This document shows, one piece after another, positions 1 through 10,769 of a DNA stretch of 64,000 nt (position 1 is the stretch's first letter; every line of letters starts with the position of its first letter). The translations under genes were made by a program, and so were the position numbers. The notes beneath the pieces were generated by a model. It did not search any database and had not been told where the DNA came from. It saw only the letters and a list, made by a program, of their open reading frames with translations. The stretch comes from Anastrepha obliqua (taxonomy: Eukaryota; Arthropoda; Insecta; Diptera; Tephritidae), in contig NC_072895.1 in the NCBI RefSeq assembly GCF_027943255.1, forward strand, positions 39,840,001-39,904,000, read 5' to 3'.

Positions 1-2385
1 ATTTTTTCAAATGGCGTCGTAGGTCAGTCAGTGAACTCGACAACCGTCAAAATACAAGCAATGAAGCGCGTAAAGCTCTAAATAGAGATACACTCAGAAT
101 ATTTTCTTCTTTTTATTAAGTAAAAGTTATTCTAAAACTAAATTGGATGATTAATTTTGCGCCATCTTGTATACGTCTACAGCTAAAGCACAAACCAATC
201 GTGAACGACTTATAATTTATTTAAGCTCATGTCGATTGAGGTCAAAAGCAGGTCCAACAAACAACACCTTTTTTACTGTTTTTTTTTCTACTTATATTTA
301 CTTAGTCACACCTGTGCCCATTATTCAACCGTAAAAACTGATAAACTGAATTAAAATTTGTTTTTTTTTTGGTTTGTTTTGTTTTCACTGTAGAAATTGT
401 TGATTATTCATTAATTATTCGGAAAATTAGGTTAGCAGAACATATAAACACAAAAAATACTTTTTCTCTTGTTTGATCAACGAGTTTGTTTGTTAGTTTT
501 TTGTTTAACTTTTTGTTTTATTTTGTGGAGCCTAGTGTGGTAAAGTTTTTGTTTATTTATAGTTTAGGGCCTAAGAATGAAAAAATGACATCGAAAATAA
601 ACACAACGTTAATGAATTTAACTTTCGACAAAGCAGCTCATCTAACTTTAGCAAGTTTTGCTTTTAGAACAATTGGTCGCAGCCTTTTTATTTATACGAT
701 TGAAAATAGAAAGTTTTTCCGATTGCGACGTTTAGAAAACTTAAGAAACTAAAAAATAGCGCGATTCTCCACACACGAAATAGGGCGCCAAAAATCAATA
801 AGCTTTGGTAAAATAGGCACATATCCAGACATACGAAGTTGCAGATTTTCGACGCCAATGTACAATCGGAGGATCCTGAATTCGTATGACTTGCAAGCGT
901 TGCAAACCTTTTTAATCGCCCTCTACGTGAAATCTTGAGGGTATTATGGGCTGGTCAAACTGACATATGCACTATTACTAAACAAATACCCATTCTCTTC
1001 GAAGTACGACGCCACAATAGAAGTAGATCGGCCATACACTGCGTACACCCCTGGACGACAGCACAAGGGAGTCGTAGACGCGAGAGGCCAGCCAACATCT
1101 GAAGGCAACAGGTGGATGCAAAAACGCAAAAAGCAGGCTATTCGTGGAGACAAATAAAATTTCTAGCATCAAATAAAATTTCTAATTTCAAATAAATGAA
1201 GCTATGGGAACAAATATATATATATACTTATATATAACCGACCTCTTCGGTTATGTCTTTAAAAAAAAAACTATCTCAGTTACTATTTTATTTTAAAGTA
1301 AACTCTTTTTTTTTTTGCTTCAATTGCTTTTATGGCTCACTGTTTAAAATTGCAATTTCACTTACAACAATTAAAAAAAAAAATTATAAAATTTGAAAAT
1401 GTTCAAAACAAAGAATTTGCACTTGCAGCTAATCAGTCAGCAAACCATTCAACCGGGCAGGCCGCTGCCACAGGTTGGTCAATACCATTGGTGAAGGCTA
1501 ATGGAATGTAATTAATCGATAAAATATTTGAATAGTTGCACGCTAAGTGAATACATTTTCAAGAAACGCAGTTCTGCACTAAACACATAGGCTTTTGTTC
1601 ACACACATACCTGTGCATGCATATACTCGTATGTTCAGAAGTGTATGCACTCATGCGCATTTTATATGTAAACGCATTCACTAAATCTTGCATTACTAAC
1701 CTAACTATGTACATTCGCGTTCATTTAATGCTACAAGAAGTGAGTTGGGAAATTAATGCGCAAAAGTACAAGTGAAAATGGTAGAGCCAGTGGCTACAAA
1801 ATTATCGAAGCAATGGTAATGTCTGACTTACAATACGCAGACAAACGAATATATGCAACAGGTGATTTTTTAGGAGTAGCGAACTTCGGAAAAATGGCGA
1901 AAAGAAGGCGCAAAATTGGAAAATTTGTAAATGTTTGTAAATGGACTCAAGCGTCAATCATATTTGACACTTGTGAACTAGACAAACAGACAAGCAATGG
2001 GGCGCGCAAAGTTCAAAATAGAGATTTCCATCGCTGAAAATCATATTTTTAGTGATTTCGTAAAAAAGTTATTCAAAAAATATAGCAACTCAAAATTTTG
2101 AGCAGATTTGCCTCTTTCTTTCTTTTTTTTTTGTTTTTTTTTTGCATTATTACTATTTTTTTTAAATCTTATTATTTGTAATAAATATTATATATAGTTC
2201 ATTGTCCAATAAAATACGATGTTAATCTAAATTTCAAACTTAACACAAAAACTAAGAAAATTGAAAAAAATGTTATCAAGATGAAACTGCGCTGGTAAGC
2301 TCATCTAAAGAAGAAACGAGAAGCGCTTGAGTTGAAATTAAGTAAACTACAATTATATTATCTCATTAGCAGGGCTCACGCCTAT
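1..2385. other. AT-rich non-coding DNA, no gene recognised
   Basis: I see no convincing gene here. Open frames up to 93 codons (486-752, 1756-2037) have low-complexity or biased composition and no family motifs. The stretch holds T and A tracts, a short TATA run near 1217-1236 and TATGTA-type simple sequence typical of fly non-coding DNA. The part at 870-1150 is more GC-balanced and could be decayed element sequence, but no motif can be named. Confidence 0.5.
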
Positions 2386-2389
2386 CAAT

Positions 2390-2690
2390 TCGCAACAAAT
2401 TGCTTATCTACAAAGAGACACTAATACCGGTTTGGACTTATGGTATATAATTTTGGGAATGCGATAGCCAAAGGTACATCACCTCTATCCAACGTCTGCA
2501 AAACAAAATCCTGCGGAGCGTAATAACATACAAGGAATAGCGGCCTTCATTGTGATCTCGCCATACAAACTCTGACTGAAGTAACGAAGCAATTTGCCAT
2601 AGCTTAAAACCAACGACTAAAAAATCATGTCCAGCTTACTGCGCCTGAATTCTTCTCAAAGACTTCTACAAAGCACAATGGTAATAGGCT
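2390..2690 (+). pseudogene. Jockey-type non-LTR retrotransposon RT remnant
   Basis: Translating across stops and frameshifts gives the segment downstream of the catalytic RT domain typical of Jockey-clade elements: KLLIYKETLIPVWTYGI, then IQRLQNKILRS, then a CDLAIQTLTEV-like stretch. In intact elements this follows the YADD/FADD catalytic box and is part of the ORF2 polyprotein that copies element RNA into DNA at the target site. Here only about 100 codons survive, with several in-frame stops and no endonuclease or catalytic core. The motif match is clear; the exact clade is inferred. Confidence 0.7.
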
Positions 2691-2899
2691 TTATGGAGAG
2701 CGAGTAGCGATTATTTTGTAAAATACTTCTTTAAATAAGTTAAATTATCAATTGAGAATGGCTTATTGGTATCTTTTTCTATGTACTAGGTGCAATTATA
2801 CAACAAAATGAATAAGAATCGTGAATAAAAAATGAAAAAAAGTAAAAGTTTCAAAAATTTTAATCAGAATTAGGAACAAGACAAACATTAGGTACGCAC

Positions 2900-3180
2900 T
2901 GTTATAGTCCATTAAATTTTACTATGTATAATGAAATGAAAGTTTGAAGTTGCTAATAAATCCCATCGTTTTCTTTTTTAAATTATTATTCTTTTTTTCA
3001 CTTTTTTATACGGAGAAATAGCGAAGCATCGTCTAGAAGAAACTTATCAACAATCAACGAAAATTTTGAGCAACTTCAGACTATCACTTTGGTATGATAA
3101 AAATTAATGGGCTATAAAACTACGTACTCAAATTTTTGGCGATAAATTTTGACTATCAAATCTTATGTGCTCGCGTGTTA
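2900..3180. repeat. AT-rich palindromic family, copy A (partial)
   Basis: This shares a run of short motifs, in order, with copies at 8776-9170, 9900-10760, 32462-33077, 33390-33775 and 50206-50590. They include a GAAGTTGCTAA block near 2946, AGCATCGTCTAGAAG near 3025, ATCAACGAAAATTTTGAGC near 3054 and AATGGGCTATAAAACTACGT near 3106. The last motif is split by a SINE in the copy at 10 kb. There is no coding capacity. It is probably a decayed non-autonomous DNA element. Confidence 0.5.
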
Positions 3181-3539
3181 TGTTTCCTTGCCAGTGCTAA
3201 GAAACTAATTATTTGTTCAATGAGATATACGAGTATATGTACATATGTATATGATTCAATAAATTAAAAGTGAATAAAGCGGGTTTGCAGTTCCCGATTT
3301 TTCATAGCTGGGAGCCGGAATTCCCTAGTTACCAGTATCCCTTAAAGCTTCCGTTGTCCCTCACGACGATTGTGTGCGATTGATGAGGCCGTACTAAAAG
3401 TCGTAATGGCCGGGATTCCGTTGCCTTCGTAGACAGATCCTCGTGCGAGATGAGATATTTAAGATAGTGCAGACTTGAAGATGTCTTTTTTCTAAATGCC
3501 TTTGGACTACATTGTGTAGATGTTTGTCAAAACTAGATG

Positions 3540-3874
3540 CTGCCGTAGCCGAATGAGTTGGTGCATGACTACCGTTTGGTAGGTCGTAGGTGCGAGTCTC
3601 TGTGCATGAAACCGCAAAATGATAGAAAAAGTTTGTTCTAATAGCGGTCGTCTCTCAGCAGGCAACGGCATACCTCTGATACCTCCGAGTGTTTTTTGCC
3701 ATGCGAAAAGCTCTTCCTGGAAACCGTTTGCCGTTCGGAATCGGCTTAAAATTGTAGGTTCCTTCGTTTGTGGAAAAGCATCAAGACGCACGCCACAAAT
3801 CGGAGGAGGAGCTTGGCCAAACACCTAACAGAAGTGTACGCGCCAGTTATTTATTTATTTATTTATTTATTTAT
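3540..3874 (+). mobile_element. tRNA-derived SINE, near full length
   Basis: The head contains a pol III A box (TAGCCGAATGAGTTGG, near 3546) and a B box (GGTGCGAGTCTC, near 3589) spaced as in a tRNA gene. A body of about 200 bp follows, containing CCGTTTGCCGTTCGGAATCGG and GGAGGAGCTTGGCCAAACAC. The 3' end is an (ATTT)n tail at about 3847-3874. SINEs are transcribed by RNA polymerase III and mobilised by a partner LINE. Open frames on both strands here (for example 3507-3824 minus) are chance products of the SINE and recur in other copies. This is the best preserved of at least six copies in the window. Confidence 0.85.
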
Positions 3875-4980
3875 GCCATCAGTGATCATTTGGAAGCCAA
3901 CAGTTAGAATCTTAATAGCGAGATAAAGCCGGTTATCGCGATAAAAGTGAGATCAAAGTAGATAGATCAATTAAGAAATTATTTGTAAACATAAACTTCA
4001 TGTAATTTGCAGTTCAATACACACGATAATAATTGCTATGTCATGGAGTTTTAGTATTTTAAAGGTCAATAAAAAGTGTTTCCATGTTATATATTTTAGC
4101 GAGTATCCGGCTGAAATTTTAGAACGGTTAATCACCATTTGAAAAAATTGTACACCTTGAACAAAAACACCCGCTGTGGATATGCAGACATATACTTGTA
4201 AATGTGCACATAAACATCTGTTTGAATTAACAACACAGCCTAATCAACTCAACGCCTCTGATCTACCCGATCCTCATCACTATCAACGACATAGCGAACC
4301 ACAACAGCTTCGATATGATTATGTACAAGCACATGTCTTCTCCACGCCAAAATGTTTTCATTTTTATTTTACGGTTGCTGAAGTGCAATGCAATTTGTGC
4401 GCATCCGTAATGAAATTATTGCCATAGACAATGTAAAGAGTGCTGAGGTAGGGAGATGAGTGAATGGACAAGAGAGAAGTGGGTGAATGAGTGAGCTTAG
4501 CAAGTCAGTGTATACAGTAGGATGGTTTCACATTTAAGGGGTTGGTTGTGGTGGCGTATGTGCAATATGAAATATACCAACACAAAGACTATTCATATTC
4601 TACATACAAGTAGATATACATATTTATTAGTACTACACACTCGTAAGTAGTGCACTGGAATGTCAAGCTAGCACTGCGCCAGCGCTCGCTCGGTCTATCG
4701 ACGCGTAATTAGTTTTAGCCCATCTGAAATGTGTCAATTGCATTTGGAGACAGCAATTACCGAGTACATGACGCACACAAGTGCGAGTAGGTGGTGTAGG
4801 CATATAGGTGCGGTGTGGTCTGCATTGGTAGCAGGTAGCTTGGTTACTATCCCATGTCATGCGGCCACTAACTAATGTCATCGCTGCGGTTGTCTTGTTT
4901 CGTCCGGTGCACGGGCACGTGACCGCAATGTTAGTCGCATTATTGCAGGTGGGTGAATATGTTCGCTATTGAGAAAGCAT
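3875..4980. other. Non-coding interval
   Basis: No element or gene is recognised. The open frame at 4176-4427 lacks any family motif. The sequence includes scattered CATA/TATGTA simple repeats and GAGTGAGTG-like purine runs near 4440-4500. Confidence 0.5.
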
Positions 4981-4985
4981 ATGTA

Positions 4986-6348
4986 CGAGGGTTGCCTTTT
5001 ATATATTACGCCTCTGCAATACTTTGCCTAATGAGCTCTAATTTGGTATTTGTATAAAAAAAATTGACATTTTTAGCATAAACTTACATTTTCAAATACG
5101 AGAATTCTTTGTTCTTCTTTTAGTGAATTACAAAGTTCAGCTCGCCCTAAAGATAGAATAAACTTCTGCACATTTTCGCGAGATTATTTATTATGTTTTT
5201 TGACGTAGATTGTCGAGACAAAAGTGCATTCATCAACTAGCTTCGACTTTTGGAGTTCAAACACCACAATTAGCCACTGTCAAATACAGTACAACGAGTT
5301 CTAACGTATCCGTCGATTCTTACAGAATAAATTTCATGAAGTCCGGTCATTGTGCCAGGAATAATCGATGCTGTGCGTCAATTGATACCGCAAGATCGTC
5401 ATGTGACTTAGAGATGATCCCGCACCTTCTGTGCCACTGTCCTGCTCTATCCAGACGTAGACTCACCATTTTGGGCGGACATTTCTTTAACGAATTAAAA
5501 GACTTCGGCTCTGTCGAAATTTTTGAATAGTATACATTGGTTTCAGGACGTATAAGTGCTAGTTCCCCATGCGGCATCACAATGGGCCATGAGCCTGAGT
5601 GTAACTTACAATGGACAACCGCTTCAACCTAATCTAACCATGTGACTTATCGCAAGGTAGAGGCATCCATGGGCATTAGTGGGACCAGCATACAATGCAA
5701 ATGTTGAAGAAATTCAGCCGCGGTGATTCAAAGCACGACACATGAGACGCAAACAAAACAGCAATCGACAGTTCCCAAGAAGAGCGTAATTCAACAAAAG
5801 TGTCCACGGAAGAAGCACCTCAAAGCAAATGGTCGCTTGTTTTTCTCGAAAAATCTGGTCATATTTCCAGTGTACCATTAGAGACTTGGAACAGTCAATT
5901 TTTGTTGGTACGCCACCATTTATTTGCCAGATGTTTTCAGAGAATTAAGAACACCAGCCGTAGTAGACGAATGCGAGCTCTTCACCAAGACAATGCGAGC
6001 TCTCACGTGTCGGCTCACTCAAGCGAATTTTCGAGCACTTAACGGATCTAATTAATGGGTCATTCGCTTTGCAGCCCTGATTTTGCACCTAAAGATTTCT
6101 GTTTTCTTTACGAACGTCGAAAATAAAATGCGAAATGAACGCTTTGTAGCGTTCGAAGAAACTGTTGCAGCCTTTAAACTGCTCGTTTTGGAGGTATCCT
6201 TTTCTGAGTGGCTAATGCGAATGCAGAAATGTATTCACTTTCAAAAAGAATATTTTGAAAAAATAAAAACAAATAAAGTAAAGCCATTTTTGTTATTATT
6301 TTACTGTGGTCTCATTATGGGCGCAAAATGTAAAAGGCAACCCTCCTT
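4986..6348 (+). mobile_element. mariner element, both ends present, defective, with nested insertion
   Basis: The ends are matching inverted repeats. The left reads CGAGGGTTGCCTTTTATAT at 4986; the right, near 6325-6346, reads as its complement. TA lies on each side (4984-4985 and 6349-6350), as for mariner target duplication. Transposase pieces in order are an N-terminal segment (LSRQKCIHQLASTFG), a short VEASMGISGTS piece near 5655, a second catalytic-aspartate motif HQDNASSHVS near 5980, and a C-terminal part (NKMRNERF, then RMQKCIHFQKEYFEK) at 6120-6260. Stops and frameshifts break it throughout. A retrotransposon 3' end lies inside the coding region at about 5288-5638. A second copy of the family is at 59965-61502. 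Confidence 0.85.
5288..5638 (+). mobile_element. 5'-truncated non-LTR retrotransposon 3' end nested in mariner
   Basis: This encodes the cysteine/histidine C-terminal segment of RNase H-bearing non-LTR elements (HLLCHCPALSRRRLTILGGHFF) followed by a 3' UTR with the GGCATCACAATGGGCC signature and a CTAATCTAACC tail. The same segment occurs at 14660, 21590, 41870, 47682 and 54000. It interrupts the host mariner between the N-terminal HTH-like part and the VEASMGISGTS part, so it arrived after the mariner. It is far too short to be active. Exact borders are uncertain by about 10 bases. Confidence 0.75.
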
Positions 6349-7300
6349 TATGTCTATACAGCTTAAAAAAATGTCTGCTGCAGTAGCTAAATATTAAAAA
6401 AAAATAATATCCGATCATTTTTGAATAAATGATTTGACATTAATATGTGATTTTCATAGCTCTAGAAAAGAGATATGTGTGTGTATGTATGTATGCATGC
6501 TTTTAAAATTTTAATTTACGTAAACCGGCATGACATTATTGAACTAGATTTTATGTATTTATAATAACTGTGATTTTTATGATGATTGCAACTTTTTTGT
6601 TTTCGTTTTGTTTCAGAAAATGCTGATCGCCTTTTAAATGGCTGAATAGGTTTTGTTTTAACTTGAACACTAAGCGTGCCGCGCTAAAAGTAGGTCATAA
6701 AATACTTTTACCTATCGAAGTACTAGGTAGATAAAAGCTCCGAATATGAATTTCCACTTTTAAATGCGTTGCAGCTTACTTAAATATATATATAAAGGGG
6801 GTTTCAGTAGGTGCATAAAGAATTTATTTTTAAAAATAAAAAATAATGAAAAATAAAACATTTATTTTTAAAAATAAAAAATAATGAAAAAGGTGTCCAA
6901 CATGTTGACCAGTTTTGGCTACATACAATAAAATTAATTTTGTAGAGAAAACTTTTCGTTTTCTATATTTGTGAAGCAAGTGGTCGAAGCTCATTGATAC
7001 TTCACTACAACTTCTTTCCAAATTATTGAAATTTGGTGAGTTTTCTTGTGCAAATCGAATTTTGTTTGCTTTTTATTTACCTGCTGCTGCTTGTGAACAA
7101 GGGAAGTGTCATCAAGTGATCAGAAAAGCAACCCTGTGTCTATAACTCGTCGGGGAAAATAGAAATGAATCTAATTATATTCCCACCAAGAATCCTGTCC
7201 TCGCTGCAATTCTTTGAAATTTCATGCTATTAAATGTATTCTAATTTTGACAACTGGTACTAGTCAACTTGTTTCTCGCTGTCGCTGCAATTCTGTTCAA
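6349..7300. other. Non-coding interval with a 31-bp direct duplication
   Basis: No gene is recognised. A perfect 31-base AT-rich unit at 6823-6853 is repeated at 6861-6891 (38-base offset), probably by slippage or an unequal event. There is a short GTATGTATGTATG run near 6482. Confidence 0.6.
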
Positions 7301-7769
7301 GACACTCTCTATACTGTAATGGGTAAATTCCAATCAACAGATTCATCAGAAAATGTTCCTGTATCAGTGAGATAACGCGCCGATTGAAGTGCTGAAAATA
7401 CCGCAATGTTAGCTACTTCAATTGAAGGTTAGCCAAATCATCGGATTGTACAAGAATTGCAATGATTCGTCAGTGGTTTCCATTCAGGTGGCATCTGGTA
7501 GGTGGACTTGTACGAAACTGGGTTAATCCAAGGTCTTAGATCAGCTGGATAGCCGTTCACTTGATAACTTTCAAGCTGTTAGTGATAATGTCGAGAAGTT
7601 ATCAGCTGCAACACGAAATGCAATTGGCCCCTTTTCGGTGGATCAATCAAAGAATTTTATGCTAAGATTTGTAATGACTTCGCATAACATTGCGATGTTT
7701 TAGCATCTAATACCAGCCGACCGTTAAACTTATTTGTTGCAGCTAAATAAAAAAAATACTTGATTTTTT

Positions 7770-7900
7770 TCGAGAAATTGTTGATGAGCGACGATGCGCA
7801 TTTTCACCTCCCTGGAAATGTAAGCAAAGAAAATGCCCGGTTTTTGTCAACCTGCAATCCTCAGATTCTCGGTGAGGCGAACTACTTACTAAGAAGAGGT
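7770..7900 (+). pseudogene. Degenerate DDE transposase remnant
   Basis: One frame reads LLMSDDAHFHLPGNVSKENARF. This resembles the first catalytic-aspartate block (SDEAHFHL.G.VNKQN.R) of mariner/Tc-superfamily transposases of the same broad kind as those at 43773 and 48955. The surrounding 7310-8050 probably derives from the same element but is too decayed to follow, and no termini are visible. Confidence 0.45.
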
Positions 7901-8084
7901 GTTTTGGCCATATTTTCTTACAAATGACATTGGGAACACAGAAAATATCGAGGTCGGGTATGATTTAATTTTTAGGTACTACAGCAAATCAGATGACACT
8001 TCTTGAGTTATCTCGTACTTGTTCCCGTATAATATTATATAAAAAAAATATATAAAATTATATCCTCTAAGGTTATAGGACAAC

Positions 8085-8131
8085 ATCAAGACGTACATTA
8101 CAAATTAGAGAGGTCTGCTTGACTAGGCAGA
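8085..8131 (+). repeat. Short SINE 3'-body fragment
   Basis: ACAACATCAAGACGTACATT followed by ACAAATTAGAGAGG matches the SINE body just before the tail (compare 3775-3825). Only about 45 bases are recognisable. Confidence 0.45.
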
Positions 8132-8773
8132 AAGACCTTACAATACTACACGTCCGCGGTAAGTTATGGCTCCGATGATAAAAAATATCACCCCGAATTC
8201 GGCAATAGCGAAGTTATTGTTTGATATTTTATTATCCAACTGTGCGGCTAGGAACAAGAAGGTGTTAAAATTGTTGAACTACCGGTTTTCTTATACTGCA
8301 TATAAGGATCTATCGAGCTTATTACGTAAAATTTATAGTTGCAGATATAACACTCATGACTGCCTATACGCCGCTGTATCTACATTTCATATAATATTAC
8401 TGCGAAACCTTGACCGTCAGCCTTGCCTTTGTAAGGACATCGAAATACTAGAATTTTTTTTTTTTTGTTTTGTTGAAGCTTACTTTGTATGCAGGTACGA
8501 GTATAAATGAATTCTGCATCGCTTTATTTATGTTTCTATATTACTGATAACAGCCCCGTATATTTTCCGTATATACGTATGTTCATATGTATTTATAGAT
8601 ATGCCCACATGCGCACTTCTAAGCCGCAAAATTACAGAGAAATGCGAGATCTAAGAATTTATTCGACCAATAATTCCATGGAAAAATAATGAATGGATTG
8701 CCTAGTGTAGGTATATATTGTAAAGTAGAATTAATTTTACAAATACATATTTATATTTATATAGCATAGCATA
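8132..8773. other. Non-coding interval
   Basis: Two adjacent small open frames (8166-8510 and 8507-8689) lack known motifs and contain a T-tract-encoded phenylalanine run. I do not regard them as genes. Confidence 0.5.
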
Positions 8774-8775
8774 TA

Positions 8776-9170
8776 CAGTGCCGCTTATAATAATGTGCGA
8801 TATACCGCCACGTTCTAACAATTTATTTTTATTCAAAACAAATTTTTTTTTTCTTCAAATATATGGTTCATAATAAAACAATAACAGAAGGTTGCGACAA
8901 ACGTTAGTAGCTCAAAATTTTGACCAGCTATTTTTCCTAGTTTTCAATGTTCATTATTTTTTCTTTAAAAAAATTATAGCTCATTAACTAACAAAAACCA
9001 CAAAAATCAGAGTTTCAAACTTTTTAATGTAAGGTTGAAGTTGCTAAAAATCCGGCTGATTTTTATAATATTTTTAGCAGACGATGTTATACACCTACTT
9101 TCTGCATACCAAGATTTTCTCTAAAAATTTTGACTTAACAGTTTGAAATTCCGGTAAAATATGTAAGAAT
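8776..9170. repeat. AT-rich palindromic family, copy B
   Basis: It begins with TA then CAGTGCCGCTTATAATAATG at 8776, resembling Tc1/mariner-type termini and the ends of the copy at 32462-33077. Shared internal motifs include GAAGTTGCTAAAAATCC near 9049, AGCAGACGATGTTATACACC near 9077 and AAAATTTTGACTTAACAGTTTG near 9123. The right end is not clear. There is no coding capacity. Confidence 0.5.
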
Positions 9171-9339
9171 TTATTAAAAATTTGTACAAAAACTAAATAA
9201 TTTTATAAAAAAAGAACAAAAAACTAAAATTTTCAATACTTTTGTATTGTATACTTGCATTGCCTTTACACGTCTGACCAAAATAATAGGCATTAAATAG
9301 GAAATAAAACGATTTTTTTCTCCTTGTTCACTCCACTCG

Positions 9340-9790
9340 GGAGCACAGGGTCTTAACAAGACTCAGTTTTGCGTTGGTTTCGTTAATCTATTTTGCTTTC
9401 AGGCAGGGTAGGTGATTAGCCTGCCGCTATCGGTCCTAAATAGTGGGAATGCCCACCTGTCGTTGCTTAGGAACAACGCCTTCTAACTGTTTAGAGCGCC
9501 ACCTGCGTTTAACATTTTTCTGCCAGAAGGATCGCACAGATGGTTCAGGACTTCGCTCCATTTGGTGTGTCTGTGCTATTACCGCGATTGCCCGCTTCCT
9601 CTTGCTGGCATCACTGATGCAATATGTAACTGTGTCTTTTTCTTTTTGTTTGTTCCTTGTTTTAGCAGCCACAATGCAAGTGATGCGCTGACTTTTGTGC
9701 GGAAGTAAGGATTGAAAGGAAGAGGTGTTTGGGATTGGGAAATGCATTTTGTATTTTTTTTTTAAACTAGGAAAGTAGGTTAGTTTGGAA
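9340..9790 (-). other. Possible 5' region of a non-LTR element (minus strand)
   Basis: This block has a more balanced base composition than its AT-rich surroundings and lies between two palindromic-family copies. Read on the minus strand it has motifs resembling leader regions of some insect non-LTR elements (AATCACCTACCCTGCC, CCCTGTGCTCCC). That assignment is from memory of such leaders and is weak. Open frames on both strands (9436-9747 minus, 9443-9691 plus) have no recognised domain. Confidence 0.25.
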
Positions 9791-9899
9791 AAGTGCGAGG
9801 ATCGTGCTTTACGTGGGATTGCAGGTTATTGCACTTACACTAGACTTTTTTTTTGGTATCCAATTTGTTTGTATTGTACTATGCTTTCATAATAGTGCA

Positions 9900-10760
9900 T
9901 TTTACAACGAACCCCGTATTATTCAAGCCACAAAATTCACAAAAATTCTAAATCTTAAAATAAAACAATACATCAACATTTCGAACTTCTAATCAAGCAT
10001 TTTACAAAAATTCTGAGAATGCACTTTTATAGCTCATTCAATTCTAGTATAATTGAGTGTAAATTTTAACTTGCAAAAAATCCCTCTGATTTTCTATAAT
10101 TTTTCAGCTGACGGTGTTTGCTATGCATTTCTTCCAATTAATGAGAACTCGAATTTTTTTGGTATAGAAGAAAATGAGCAACATCGTCAACAAAAACAGA
10201 AACAAAATTACCAAAAATCAACGCAAATTTTGGGTCACATTAAATTTGCTCAATATTATACCAAAAGTAAATGGGCTATAAAGCGCCCTCCGTAGTCGAA
10301 TGGGTTGGCGCGTGACTACTATTCGAAAGTGCAACGCTTGAAACAGCAAAGTGATAGAAAAAGTTTTTTCTCATAGCCGGCAGACAATAGCAAACCTCTG
10401 AGTGCATTTCTACCATGAAAAGGTCCTCGCAAAAACCACTTGCAGTTCGGAATCGACCTGAAACTGCAAGCCCCTTCGTTTTGTGGAAAAACTTCAAGAT
10501 GCACGCCGCAAATTGGAGAAGGAGCTTCGCCAAACACCCAAGCGCTAATTATACATAATATTATATATAAATACCCAAATTTTTCGTATAAAAATTCTGC
10601 CTAAAAAGTTGGAAATTTTGATGATAATTTTTCAGATTTTTTTAAATTTTGTAAAAAGTTCGAAATTACATATGTAGTTCTTTTAAAGAATAAAAAACCT
10701 AAAGAGAAACAAAAAAACTTTTACAATTTTTTAGTATGTCACCCTGCTATTATTGTAATC
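9900..10760. repeat. AT-rich palindromic (foldback) family, copy C, split by a SINE
   Basis: This copy shows the palindrome best. TTTATAGCTCATTCAATTCT at 10026 onward is mirrored by the complement of a block ending GGGCTATAAA at 10283. GCTGACGGTGTTTGCTATGC at 10107 is mirrored by GAGCAACATCGTCAAC near 10176. The loop is about 30 bases (10136-10166). Pairing is imperfect but continues outward across the inserted SINE at 10284-10561. The right end near 10738-10770 shares a CTATTATTGT block with the copy at 50 kb. There is no open frame. It is likely a Tc1/mariner-type MITE with very long inverted repeats. Confidence 0.65.
10284..10561 (+). mobile_element. tRNA-derived SINE, inserted in palindromic repeat
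   Basis: Same family as 3540-3874. The A box region CGTAGTCGAATGGGTTGGCG starts near 10291, but the B box is degenerate (AAGTGCAACGCTTG). The body with CTTGCAGTTCGGAATCG and GAAGGAGCTTCGCCAAACAC is intact. The tail is a short AT-rich run instead of pure (ATTT)n. It splits the AATGGGCTATAAA/ACCCAAATTTTTC junction of its host repeat. TATAAA occurs on both sides and may be a short target-site duplication. Confidence 0.8.
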
Positions 10761-10769
10761 ACCACTGCA

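Noticed and set aside
3507..3828. Conserved-looking proteins on both strands (also at 10276-10537 and 31598-31931)
   Set aside because: They recur because the same SINE recurs. Substitutions and frame breaks are not coding-like and a tRNA-like head explains the unit.
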